Origin: DATBLZ01 sp036555065
GTDB taxonomy: Bacteria > Pseudomonadota > Gammaproteobacteria > Steroidobacterales > Rariloculaceae
Length of the DNA stretch: 64,000 nt
Assembly (NCBI GenBank): GCA_036555065.1
Contig: DATBLZ010000081.1
Coordinates: forward strand, 1 to 64,000
Direction: 5' to 3'
Part shown: piece after piece, positions 35,701-43,805 of the stretch
How the letters are laid out: each line of letters starts with the position of its first letter
Position numbering within the stretch: position 1 is the stretch's first letter
Program-made: the position numbers and the translations under genes
Notes under the pieces: generated by a model
The model's input: the letters and a program-made list of their open reading frames with translations, nothing else
What the model was told of the DNA's origin: nothing
Database searches by the model: none

Positions 35701-36553
35701 CTATCTCGTCGCGCCCGTGATCACCGCGACCGCGAAGGAAGCCGGAGGAGCGACGACCGTCAACTACACGAGCGCGTTCTTCAAGCTTGCGACGGGCACG
35801 TTGCAGAACCGCGCCTACACCGATCCTTCGGGCACGCTCGATCTCTCGGGCGTCCCGGCGCTCGACCCTGCGGTCCAAGACTTGGGCTCGGGTGTCGCGG
35901 CGTTGACCTTCTCGAGTGGCACGGGGCTCAAATACGTGCGCGGCGCTCCCGTGGCCCCGTTCGCAGCCCAGGTGCGGCTCTCGATCGACGTGCTCGACGC
36001 CGACGGCGTCGCCGCGCTCGGCAACCCCGCCCTCTTCGGCGCAACGGGCGGCATGCTTTTCAACTCCGGCAACGAGATGCGTTACGGACGGTTGCGCTTC
36101 ATCAATGCCGTGGGCTCGGAGCTCGTCAATCTCCCCGTGCCGCTCGGCGCCGAGCACTACGCGGGCGCCGCGAACGGGTTCGTAGCGAACATCGATGACA
36201 GTTGCACAACGGGCGTCGCGCTCGCGCTCGGCGCGTTCACGGAGAACCTCGCGCCCGGCGAGACGTGCGCGCTCGACAACGGCGCGCCCGGCGTCAGCGG
36301 AACCGGCTGTGCGGCTCCTGCGCCCCTGCCGCTGCAGTTCCGCGCGCCGCCCACGGGCGGCGATTTCAATTTCGCGCTCGCGGCGCCCGGCGCCGGCAAC
36401 ACGGGCAGCGTCGTCATCACGAGCGTCGTGCCCGACTACCTACGATTCGATTGGAACGCGGCGAATCCCGGCAACGAGAATCCCGCGGGCCAGGCGGCTT
36501 TCGGCCTGTACAGCGGCGTGCCGCGACGCATCTACGTGCGCGAAATTTACTAA
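32756..36553 (+). CDS. mshQ: MshQ-like giant surface/tip adhesin with LamG-type domain
   Basis: A 1265-residue secreted protein, last gene of the pilus operon. After a signal peptide (to about 28, HVEAAPG) come two related jelly-roll-like repeats (about 32-180 and 190-340). They share LDVWIRRG/LDVWVRRG, ENLVVEY-type strands, LPGAALHA/LPAAALHA and DYWHVDDV. Next is a concanavalin/LamG-like domain (about 345-545, FDGVDDYVEIADAPALDIP, with a Trp-rich YWWWEV turn). The C-terminal 600 or more residues are the DUF6701-type MshQ region, with many paired cysteines. A tip-located, glycan-binding adhesin is plausible but unproven. Confidence 0.82.
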   Translation: MSTSKAVIAAARTAVVGLLLLAHAHVEAAPGDTLFSANLNTNLNGWTVTASGGAAGVSNQTANQGSSMYLRSGVVSVASAAISASVGGARLDVWIRRGADSFSNAPEAGEDLVVEYRNSAGTWVALGTFAGAGTAGQIYTPSYTLPGAALHANLSVRFRLTAGNTNQDYWHVDDVLVTELAGTAVLTGPGTCDDFENGLGGWTIAVTGAQASAGISGQTANSPTSSLFTEGGVVSVTSNAIDLSTSLLVNLDVWVRRGDNTFSGRPDNANENLVVEYLASGGTWTALETFVGGNPAGQIFARSYNLPAAALHAGFQIRFRQTGGSGNTDYWHVDDVCLAGTTPISYSLEESSWTGAAGEVLDASPNALNGTVRGSAVNASTSPALTGNPGTCKYGVFDGVDDYVEIADAPALDIPSELTVTAWIYMRSLPAELYTIVSKDTNYEFHIDNQGRVYWWWEVANFRTTGYSITLNQWHHIAVTYRSGLQTIYVDGVSRATNNYVGTLPQNDLPMFIGTDWNFISRAFDGYIDEVNVMPVELTQAQVQSLMNQRHPCATVAAQFTLNHDNFGIHCVPETITANVVDSNTGTPLLNYNAPVELNTQSGRGTWSLLTGSGVLTDATANDGLATYAWPLGESQAVFRLAYTDGPPSLDVDVYQVSNPGIRDTDAEGNLVFSASGFTLTAASLSNPPPGVIAPFTAAQTAAVPFNVYIAAYGQTPTDPVCGIIESYTGNQTLKFWSAYQNPATGFLPVTINGTAIATAEGSATAQLVAFTNGQAAVAAKYKDVGSMQILVKDDTTVNVAQLPTGIRGATAGFVVRPDDFVLSNIRNAAGTIVNPGANDANGPVFIAAGLPFRATVVALDAENDPTPNYGRESIPESVGLTPQIVAPAGGNTPLVTAAVGFTGFSAGSSTGTDFVWPEVGIIDVRPQVRDGDYLGAGDVVGGATVRVGRFVPSHFALALNTPMLATACTAGQFTYLGQGFNYLVAPVITATAKEAGGATTVNYTSAFFKLATGTLQNRAYTDPSGTLDLSGVPALDPAVQDLGSGVAALTFSSGTGLKYVRGAPVAPFAAQVRLSIDVLDADGVAALGNPALFGATGGMLFNSGNEMRYGRLRFINAVGSELVNLPVPLGAEHYAGAANGFVANIDDSCTTGVALALGAFTENLAPGETCALDNGAPGVSGTGCAAPAPLPLQFRAPPTGGDFNFALAAPGAGNTGSVVITSVVPDYLRFDWNAANPGNENPAGQAAFGLYSGVPRRIYVREIY

Positions 36554-36628
36554 ATCTGAGAAGCAGTCCCAGTCTCGCCGCTGCACCCGTAAATACCATT
36601 GCTGCATCGCTCCCCGCGTGGAGACGGC

Positions 36629-39262
36629 ATGAAGTCGGGCAATACCGCGTCGCTGCGCACTCTGCCGGATGACGAAAGTCACCTACGGGAGGCCCTTGCG
36701 CAGAGCGAGCACCGTCTTCAATGCCTGATCGAGCTCTCATCCGACTATTACTGGGAGACGGACGAGGACCTGCGCTTCACACACGTGCGACACCAGGCCT
36801 CCGACGGGCGGGTAACGGGATTCATCGGCAAGGCGACTTGGGAGCTCGGCGCCATCCCCGTGCATGGCACCTGGGACGAATATCGGGAGCTCCGCGCGGC
36901 GCATCTGCCGTTCACCGATTTCCTCGTTCGGCGCCCGGACGCCGACGGCCGCGACGTCTATCTGAGCGCCAGCGGCCGACCGATGTTCGCCGCCGACGGT
37001 CGCTTCCGCGGATACCAGGGCATCACGCGCGATGTAACGCGGCAAGTACGCGACGAACGCCTGCGCACGCTCGATCGCACGGTCGCCGGAATCTTGGCGG
37101 ACGCCGCAGACCTTCAGGCCGGGTTGACGTCGGTGATTCGCGCGATTTGCGAGTCCGAAAGCTGGGAGGCCGGGCACTACTGGTGCGTCCAGGACGAGCG
37201 CAGCGCGCTGCGCGTCTGCGCGACGTGGAGCGTCCCGGGCGCCGCGATCGAAAGCATGACCGCAGAGGTTCAGAAGCTCAGAGGCGTGCCCGGCATTGGC
37301 CTCGTGGGCACCGTGTTGCAGACGGCAAAATCCCTTTGGGTCGCCGACCTTGGCAATGATTCGCGCGTCGCACACCGCGACCTCGCGCGCCGGACCGAGT
37401 GCAACAGTGCGTTCCTATTCCCCGTGCTCTCGAAAGGAAAGCCGATCGGCGTTCTGGACTTCAATGCGCGCCGAATACCGGAGCCCGACGACGGCTTGCT
37501 CCATGTGATCCACATGCTCGGCACGCAGATTGGCGCCTTCTACGATCGCGCGCGTGCTCTCGAGCAGCTCCGCGCGAGCGAGGAGCTCTTCTCGAACACG
37601 GTCGAGCTCGCCGCGATCGGCATCAGCCACGTAGCAAAGGATGGCAGATTCATCCACGTCAACCGCAGCTTGTGCGACATGCTCGGCTACACGCGCGAGG
37701 AGTTGCTCGCGCTCAACGTCAAGCAAGTGTCGCATTCGGAAGATCAGAACGTCACCGACGAAGCCAAGAGGAGACTGCTCGCGGGCGAAACCGATTCCAT
37801 CAGAGTCGAGAAAAGGTATTTGCGCAAGGACGGCACGCCGATCTGGGTCAGGATCAACGTCGCGTTGAATCGTGCGGCCGATGGCACGCCCTTGCACGAC
37901 ATCTCGGCCGTAGAGGACATCTCCGAGCGCAAACGCGTCGAGGAGCGGGTCCAGTATCTAGCCACGCACGACGAGATGACCGGCCTACCTAACCGCACTA
38001 TGTTCGCTCAGTTGCTGAGCCACGCGATCCAACGCGCGCGTCGTAAGCGCACGTCGAAGGTCGCGGTGCTGTTCGTCGATCTCGATCGCTTCAAGATCGT
38101 CAACGACTCGCTCGGCCATGAGGCCGGCGATGAGCTCTTAAAGCAGGTCGCGGCACGCTTTCGGGATTGTTTGCGCGCAAGCGACGTTCTTGCGCGCCTC
38201 GGTGGCGACGAGTTCGTCGTGCTCCTCGAGGAAGGGAAGGATGCGCAAGAAGCCGCGCAGGTCGCGCGTAAGCTCCTCTCCGCAGCCATTCAGCCGATCG
38301 AGATCATGGGTCAAGAGTGCCGCGTCACGGCGAGCATCGGCATCTCGACGTTCCCCGACGATGCGGGAGATGCACAGGCCCTCATGAAGAATGCAGACGC
38401 CGCCATGTATCTTGCCAAGGAAGAAGGCAAAAACAACTACCAATTCCATTCTCGATCGACCAACGCCCTTTCGATCGAGCGCCTCGCGCTCGAAACGAAC
38501 CTGCGGCGCGCGTTGGAGCGCGACGAGTTCAAGCTTCAGTATCAACCCCAGGTCGCGGCGGCGACGGGCGAAATCACCGGTGCGGAGGCGCTACTGCGCT
38601 GGTGGAACCACGAGCTCGGCACCGTGCCGCCCGCGCGCTTCATCCCGCTTGCCGAGGACACGGGGCTCATCGTCGCGATCGGCAGGTGGGTGCTCAACAC
38701 CGCGTGCGCACAGAACGTCGCTTGGCAACGCGCCGGGTTGCCGCCGATTCGCATGGCCGTAAACATTTCGCCGCGCCAATTCAAGGATCAAAACCTCATC
38801 CGCGATATCGCAGCCGCGCTCGAGCAGAGCGGGATGGCTCCGGAGCTTCTGGAGCTCGAGATCACCGAAGGCGTGATCATGCATGACGTGAATCAAGCCG
38901 TTCGGCAACTGCATGCGATCAAGGCGATGGGCGTGCGCCTCGCGATCGACGACTTCGGCACGGGCTATTCCTCGCTCGCGCAGCTCAAGCGCCTGCCCAT
39001 CGATACACTCAAGGTGGACCGCTCCTTCATCCGCGAGATCCCGCGCGATCCGGAAGACAAGGCGATCACCGAGGCCGTCATTGCCATGGGTAAGACGCTC
39101 GGCGTCACCGTGGTTGCCGAAGGCGTAGAAACCGCCGATCAGCGCGAATTCTTGAGCAGCCGCGCGTGCAACGAGCTACAAGGGTTCTTGTTCAGCAAGC
39201 CTTGCCATCCTGATGCGCTCGCCGAGCTTCTGCGGAGCAAGATGTCGGCCCGGCGCGCATAG
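36629..39262 (+). CDS. PAS-GAF-PAS-GGDEF-EAL sensor protein
   Basis: An 877-residue cytoplasmic protein. PAS (about 25-140), GAF (145-305), PAS/PAC (315-435), GGDEF (440-605) and EAL (615-870). The cyclase active site is intact, GGDEF at 525-529 with an I-site RASD (516-519). The phosphodiesterase is also intact: EALLR 653-657, NISPRQF, ITEGVIM, DDFGTGYSS, KVDRSF, AEGVETADQ. It can therefore be a bifunctional c-di-GMP enzyme switched by its sensory domains. It lies 75 bp after mshQ on the same strand. ATG 36629 has GGAG at the correct distance. Confidence 0.92.
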   Translation: MKSGNTASLRTLPDDESHLREALAQSEHRLQCLIELSSDYYWETDEDLRFTHVRHQASDGRVTGFIGKATWELGAIPVHGTWDEYRELRAAHLPFTDFLVRRPDADGRDVYLSASGRPMFAADGRFRGYQGITRDVTRQVRDERLRTLDRTVAGILADAADLQAGLTSVIRAICESESWEAGHYWCVQDERSALRVCATWSVPGAAIESMTAEVQKLRGVPGIGLVGTVLQTAKSLWVADLGNDSRVAHRDLARRTECNSAFLFPVLSKGKPIGVLDFNARRIPEPDDGLLHVIHMLGTQIGAFYDRARALEQLRASEELFSNTVELAAIGISHVAKDGRFIHVNRSLCDMLGYTREELLALNVKQVSHSEDQNVTDEAKRRLLAGETDSIRVEKRYLRKDGTPIWVRINVALNRAADGTPLHDISAVEDISERKRVEERVQYLATHDEMTGLPNRTMFAQLLSHAIQRARRKRTSKVAVLFVDLDRFKIVNDSLGHEAGDELLKQVAARFRDCLRASDVLARLGGDEFVVLLEEGKDAQEAAQVARKLLSAAIQPIEIMGQECRVTASIGISTFPDDAGDAQALMKNADAAMYLAKEEGKNNYQFHSRSTNALSIERLALETNLRRALERDEFKLQYQPQVAAATGEITGAEALLRWWNHELGTVPPARFIPLAEDTGLIVAIGRWVLNTACAQNVAWQRAGLPPIRMAVNISPRQFKDQNLIRDIAAALEQSGMAPELLELEITEGVIMHDVNQAVRQLHAIKAMGVRLAIDDFGTGYSSLAQLKRLPIDTLKVDRSFIREIPRDPEDKAITEAVIAMGKTLGVTVVAEGVETADQREFLSSRACNELQGFLFSKPCHPDALAELLRSKMSARRA

Positions 39263-39291
39263 GCCGCCACAATCTGTGTAAACTCCGGCGC

Positions 39292-39714
39292 ATGCGCGCT
39301 CTCGCGACCTTGGTCCTCGTGGGCTGTCTCGCTTCGAGCTGGACGGCGGGGCAAGTCACCTCGGGGGACGTTCCGAAGCAGGTTCATTTCATCATCGACA
39401 GTAACCGGCTCGTCGCCTCGAACGTGCGCTTCAATCGCTTCGATGAGCTCAGGCTTAACGCCCAAGAGCGCGTCGACAGCTTCAGCGAAGGCGACGCAGT
39501 CATCGTCGTCGTCACGAATCAACGCGTGATCGCCTACGGCGCCGTGAGCGGCTGGCGCACGATGGACCGCGTCCCGAACGAGCGCATCGAGAGCGTCTCC
39601 GCCGAGGACTACGCGGGCCTCGTCGTCACGAGCCGCCGGATGTTGAACTTCAACGGCGAAAGCGGCGTCTGGGGTGAGCGGGACCGAACGGTGAATCCTC
39701 AGATCCGGCGCTGA
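39292..39714 (+). CDS. Hypothetical secreted protein
   Basis: A 140-residue protein with a signal peptide (TLVLVGCLASSWTAGQ) and a beta-rich domain: IIDSNRLVASNVRFNRFDEL, VIVVVTNQRVIAYGAVSGW, LVVTSRRMLNFNG. The repeated VVVTNQRVI/LVVTSRRML pattern resembles a PH-like or two-bladed beta unit, but no family is recognised. It sits between the GGDEF-EAL gene (29 bp) and glcD (43 bp) on the same strand. Confidence 0.65.
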   Translation: MRALATLVLVGCLASSWTAGQVTSGDVPKQVHFIIDSNRLVASNVRFNRFDELRLNAQERVDSFSEGDAVIVVVTNQRVIAYGAVSGWRTMDRVPNERIESVSAEDYAGLVVTSRRMLNFNGESGVWGERDRTVNPQIRR

Positions 39715-39757
39715 GCGAAGGGCGGCGGTCGACGCCCTGGCGGTCTAGAATGCCCGA

Positions 39758-41248
39758 ATGATCTGTCTGCCCGAGCCGGACGCCGGCATCCTCGCACGTC
39801 GCGAACGAATCGTTACGGCGCTGCGCGCGCTCGTCGCGCCCGGCAATGTCATCGACGAGGCGCTGCGCCTCAAGGCATACGAGACCGACGCGCTCACGGC
39901 ATATCGCCAAGTCCCGCTCGCCGTCGTCTTGCCGGAATCGACGGCCGAGGTCGCCGCGATCCTGCGTTACGCGCACCGCGAAGGCGTCAATGTCGTCCCG
40001 CGCGGCGCGGGCACGTCGCTGTCGGGCGGCGCGATCCCGGCCGCGGACGCGATCGTCGTCGGCGTGGGCAAATTCAACCGCATTCTCGACATCGATTACG
40101 CCAATCGCTGCGTCGTCGCGCAAAGCGGCGTCACGAATCTCGCGATCAGCCACGCGGTCGGCGAGTGCGGCTTCTACTATGCACCCGACCCTTCGAGCCA
40201 GATCGCGTGCACGATCGGCGGCAACGTCGCGGAGAATTCCGGCGGCGTGCACTGCCTCAAATACGGCTTGACGACGAATAACGTGCTCGGCGTCGAGCTC
40301 GTCTGCCCGGACGGTGAGGTCGTGCGGCTCGGCGGCAAGCACCTCGATAGCGGACACTACGATTTGCTCGGGCTCACCGTCGGCTCCGAAGGCCTCATCG
40401 GCATCGTCACCGAGGTGACCGTACGGATCCTCAAACGACCGCAAACGGCGCGCGCGCTCTTGATCGGCTTTCCGTCGGTGGAGACGGCCGCAGAGACGGT
40501 CGCCGCGATCATCGCGGCCGGCATCGTCCCGGCCGGAATGGAAATGATGGACCGACCCGCGATTCATGCGGCCGAGGCTTTCGTGCAGGTGGGCTACCCG
40601 CTCGATGTCGAGGCGCTGCTCATCATCGAGCTCGACGGCCCCGCTGTCGAGGTCGACCTCCTCATCGAGCGAGTCTCGGCGATCGCGCGCGCCCACAGTG
40701 CCGTAAGCTCGCGCGCTTCCGCAAACGAGGCCGAGCGGCTCGCGTTCTGGGCCGGCCGCAAGGCCGCGTTCCCCGCCGTCGGCCGGTTGAGCCCTGATTA
40801 CTACTGCATGGACGGCACGATTCCGCGCCGCGAGCTGCCCAAAGTGCTGCGGGCGATCGGCGCGATGTCGAAGCGCTTTGGGCTGCGCGTTGCGAACGTG
40901 TTTCACGCCGGCGATGGCAATCTGCATCCGTTGATCATGTATGACGCCAACGTGCCTGAGGAGCTCGAAAAAGCCGAGCAATTCGGCCAAGAGATCCTGA
41001 AGCTTTGCGTCGACGTTGGCGGCGTCTTGACCGGCGAGCACGGCGTCGGCCTCGAGAAGCGCGATCTCATGACCTACCAGTTCGCGGCCGACGATCTCGA
41101 GCTCCAGCACCGCGTCAAGCATGCGTTCGATCCGAACGTGCGCTTCAACCCGGGCAAGGTCTATCCGGCGCTCCGCCGTTGCGCCGAGCAGGGCCGCGAG
41201 CACGTGCATGCGGGCGCCGAGCGGTTTCCCGAGCTGCCGCGCTTCTGA
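39758..41248 (+). CDS. glcD: Glycolate oxidase subunit GlcD (FAD-linked)
   Basis: A 496-residue flavoprotein of the FAD_binding_4 / FAD-oxidase_C class. FAD-binding motifs are VVPRGAGTSLSGGAIP, YAPDPSSQIACTIGGNVAENSGG, and LTVGSEGLIGIVTEVTVRIL. The C-terminal NVFHAGDGNLHP and GVLTGEHGVGLEKRD bind the hydroxyacid and metal. It oxidises glycolate (or D-lactate) to glyoxylate with electrons passed via GlcF to the quinone pool. The stop shares a base with glcE's ATG. Confidence 0.93.
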   Translation: MICLPEPDAGILARRERIVTALRALVAPGNVIDEALRLKAYETDALTAYRQVPLAVVLPESTAEVAAILRYAHREGVNVVPRGAGTSLSGGAIPAADAIVVGVGKFNRILDIDYANRCVVAQSGVTNLAISHAVGECGFYYAPDPSSQIACTIGGNVAENSGGVHCLKYGLTTNNVLGVELVCPDGEVVRLGGKHLDSGHYDLLGLTVGSEGLIGIVTEVTVRILKRPQTARALLIGFPSVETAAETVAAIIAAGIVPAGMEMMDRPAIHAAEAFVQVGYPLDVEALLIIELDGPAVEVDLLIERVSAIARAHSAVSSRASANEAERLAFWAGRKAAFPAVGRLSPDYYCMDGTIPRRELPKVLRAIGAMSKRFGLRVANVFHAGDGNLHPLIMYDANVPEELEKAEQFGQEILKLCVDVGGVLTGEHGVGLEKRDLMTYQFAADDLELQHRVKHAFDPNVRFNPGKVYPALRRCAEQGREHVHAGAERFPELPRF

Positions 41249-42378
41249 TGGGCGCGGGCGTCGCAACCTCGCGATTGGCGCCGCGCGACGCGGCCGAGCT
41301 CGCGGAAATCGTCCGCGCTCATCCGCGGCCGCTGGAGCCCTTAGGCTTCGGCTCGAAACGCTCGATCGGCCGGCCCATCGACGCGGACCCGCTCGATCTC
41401 TCGGCGCTCGACGGCATCCTGGCTTACGAGCCCGACGAGCTCGTGGTCACGGCGCGCGCGGCGACGCCGCTCGCGGTCGTCGAAACTGCGCTTGCGGCGC
41501 ATGGTCAACGCCTCGCGTTCGAGCCGCCCGACTACGGACCGTTGCTCGGCGTGGCGCCCATGCAGACGCTGGGCGGCGTGCTCGCGGCGAACCTCGCGGG
41601 CTCGCGGCGCGTGACCGCCGGCGCCGCACGCGATCACTTTCTCGGCTTCGAAGCCGTGAGTGGTCATGGGAAGCGTTTCAAAGCCGGCGGCAAAGTCGTC
41701 AAAAACGTCACGGGTTACGATTTGCCTAAGCTCGTCGCGGGCTCCTGGGGCACGCTTGCTGTCCTCACGGAGGTCACGCTTCGCGTCGCTCCGGCGCCCG
41801 AGACCGAGACCACGCTGATCGTCGAGTCCGAGACGCCGGCGCGCGCCGTCGAGCTGATGGCGCAGGCGCTCGGCTCGTCCTGCGACGTCTCATCGGCCGC
41901 ATTCGATCCGCGCCAAGGGGTTGCGCTGCGCCTCGAAGGCTTTACGGCCTCGGTCGACGCCCGTGCGGCCGCGTTATCCACGCTGCTCGACGCCGGCGGA
42001 ACCGCGCTCGAGCCGCCCGAGTCGCGGGCGTTTTGGGCCCGGCACGGCGGCGCCCATGCGCTCGCCGACTGGCCCGTCGTTTGGCGGATCTCGATTCCCC
42101 CGAGCCACGCGCCGCGCGTCCTCGCGTCGCTCGCCGCCGAGCGTTATCTGCTCGATTGGGGCGGCGGGCTCATTTGGGCCGCTTACGGCCGGCTCGACGT
42201 TGCGCGGGTGCGCGGTGCACTCCGCGCAGGCCACGCGACGCTCGTCAAGGCGCCGGCGAGCGCGCGTCGCGAGACGTGCTCGTTTCCACCCCCGCCCGCA
42301 TCGCTCGCCGCCGTGCATGCGCGCATCAAGCTTGCGTTCGATCCCGACAATCGGCTCAACCCGGGGAAACTGGACTAA
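41248..42378 (+). CDS. glcE: Glycolate oxidase subunit GlcE
   Basis: A 376-residue second FAD-binding_4 subunit, shorter than GlcD. Motifs LEPLGFGSKRSIGRP, FEPPDYGPLLGVAPMQTLGG and KVVKNVTGYDLPKLVAGSWG are diagnostic of GlcE. It ends with IKLAFDPDNRLNPGKLD. It is translationally coupled to glcD by a 1-nt overlap. Required for glycolate oxidase activity in E. coli. Confidence 0.92.
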   Translation: MGAGVATSRLAPRDAAELAEIVRAHPRPLEPLGFGSKRSIGRPIDADPLDLSALDGILAYEPDELVVTARAATPLAVVETALAAHGQRLAFEPPDYGPLLGVAPMQTLGGVLAANLAGSRRVTAGAARDHFLGFEAVSGHGKRFKAGGKVVKNVTGYDLPKLVAGSWGTLAVLTEVTLRVAPAPETETTLIVESETPARAVELMAQALGSSCDVSSAAFDPRQGVALRLEGFTASVDARAAALSTLLDAGGTALEPPESRAFWARHGGAHALADWPVVWRISIPPSHAPRVLASLAAERYLLDWGGGLIWAAYGRLDVARVRGALRAGHATLVKAPASARRETCSFPPPPASLAAVHARIKLAFDPDNRLNPGKLD

Positions 42379-42413
42379 TGCGCCCGACAGCCCGAGTGCG
42401 CTGAGGCGGCCCG

Positions 42414-43736
42414 ATGCAGACGCGCTTCACGCCTGAGCAACTTCGCGATCCCGATATCGCGGCCGCCGAGCCGATTCTGCGCAAGTGCGTGCATTGCGGC
42501 TTTTGCACCGCGACGTGCCCGACTTACGTCTTGCTCGGCGACGAGCTCGACGGCCCGCGCGGCCGCATCTATCTGATCAAGGACATGCTCGAGCACGAGC
42601 GCCCGGCGACCGCGGGCATCGTGCAGCACATCGACCGCTGTCTCTCGTGCCTCGCATGCACGACGACGTGTCCTTCGGGCGTGCATTACCAACACCTCAT
42701 CGACCACGCGCGCGTGCGCGTCGAGCGCACGTATCGACGTCCGTTCGGGGACCGCGTCATCCGCGGCCTGCTCGCGTGGGTGCTGCCCTACCCCGCGCGA
42801 TTTCGTTGGGTGCTTCGGCTTGCGCGGCTCGCGCGCCCGTTCGCCGCGCTTTTCCCTCGGCGCCTACGCGCGATGCTCGCGCTCGTGCCGCGCCGCCAAG
42901 CGCGGGGCGGGGTTGTGGGAGCGCCTGTAGAAGGTCCCGTGGGAGCCCCTGTAGAAGCGGCTTCAGCCGCGACTCTTCAAGGCGACAGGGCAACGCCGCC
43001 GCGCGGCCGCGTCGCCCTGCTCGCCGGCTGCGTGCAGACGGTCGTCGGACCCGAAATCAATGCGGCCACCGAGCGCCTGCTGCGCCGCCTCGGCTTTGAC
43101 GTCGTGACAATCGACGGTTGCTGCGGCTCGATCGTGCACCACCTCGGGCGCGAAGCGCAGAATCGCGCGCTCGCTGCGCGCGTAATCGAGCGCCTGCACG
43201 CCGAGCATTCGGCACGGCCGCTCACTGCGATCATCGTCAACGCGTCGGGCTGCGGCACGCACCTCAAGGACTACGACTTCATCTTCCGCAACGATTCGGC
43301 GCTGGCGAGCAAGGCCGACGTCATCAGCGCGCTTACGCGCGACGTTAGTGAGTTTCTCGCCGCTCATGGCCTGCCGAAGGCGACGATTTCGCCGGGTCTT
43401 GCCGTCGCCTATCACTCCGCATGCTCCCTGCAGCACGGCCAGAAAATCGACCGCGAGCCGCGCGAGCTGCTCGTGCGTGCCGGTTTCCGAGTCGCGGAGA
43501 TTCCCGAGGGGCACCTCTGTTGCGGCTCCGCCGGCACGTTCAACATGCTGCAGCCGGAGATCGCAGCGCGGCTCCGTGAGCGCAAGCTCGCCAACGCCAG
43601 GCGCACGGGCGCCTCGCTCGTTGCGACCGGAAACATCGGCTGCATCACGCAGCTCGGGGGCGCCGGCGGTCTCCCGATCGTGCACACGGTCGAGCTGCTG
43701 GACTGGGCGACGGGCGGGCCTAAGCCCTTGAGGTAA
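42414..43736 (+). CDS. glcF: Glycolate oxidase iron-sulfur subunit GlcF, with repeat-derived insert
   Basis: A 440-residue protein. Two [4Fe-4S] motifs are CVHCGFCTATCP and CLSCLACTTTCP. Two CCG domains follow, with GCVQTVVGPEINAAT, DGCCGSIVHHLG, NASGCGTHLKDY and HLCCGSAGTFNMLQP. It carries electrons from GlcD/E to the membrane. A stretch of about 20 residues (GAPVEGPVGAPVEAASAAT) between the iron-sulfur and CCG domains is encoded by REP-like repeats at 42914-42972 and is absent from the normal family pattern. It lies in a linker, so function may be kept. Confidence 0.92.
   Translation: MQTRFTPEQLRDPDIAAAEPILRKCVHCGFCTATCPTYVLLGDELDGPRGRIYLIKDMLEHERPATAGIVQHIDRCLSCLACTTTCPSGVHYQHLIDHARVRVERTYRRPFGDRVIRGLLAWVLPYPARFRWVLRLARLARPFAALFPRRLRAMLALVPRRQARGGVVGAPVEGPVGAPVEAASAATLQGDRATPPRGRVALLAGCVQTVVGPEINAATERLLRRLGFDVVTIDGCCGSIVHHLGREAQNRALAARVIERLHAEHSARPLTAIIVNASGCGTHLKDYDFIFRNDSALASKADVISALTRDVSEFLAAHGLPKATISPGLAVAYHSACSLQHGQKIDREPRELLVRAGFRVAEIPEGHLCCGSAGTFNMLQPEIAARLRERKLANARRTGASLVATGNIGCITQLGGAGGLPIVHTVELLDWATGGPKPLR
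42914..42972. repeat. REP-like repeat cluster inside glcF, copy 4
   Basis: Two tandem degenerate heads (TGTGGGAGCGCCTGTAGAAG and CGTGGGAGCCCCTGTAGAAG) followed by the palindrome GCGGCTTCAGCCGC and GA. The reading frame of glcF is kept across the whole insert. Confidence 0.85.
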
Positions 43737-43805
43737 AGGCGGCCGGGCGCCGGAACTTGCACCATACGCTAGAATAGAACTTCACCTTCCCGAGGTACGA
43801 AAACA

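Noticed and set aside
39650..41266. A 538-codon minus-strand frame opposite glcD
   Set aside because: Antisense shadow: Arg/Asp/His-rich, no domain, complete overlap with glcD.
42414..43736. glcF as a pseudogene because of the repeat block
   Set aside because: The frame is open throughout and all iron-sulfur and CCG cysteines are intact on both sides of the insert.
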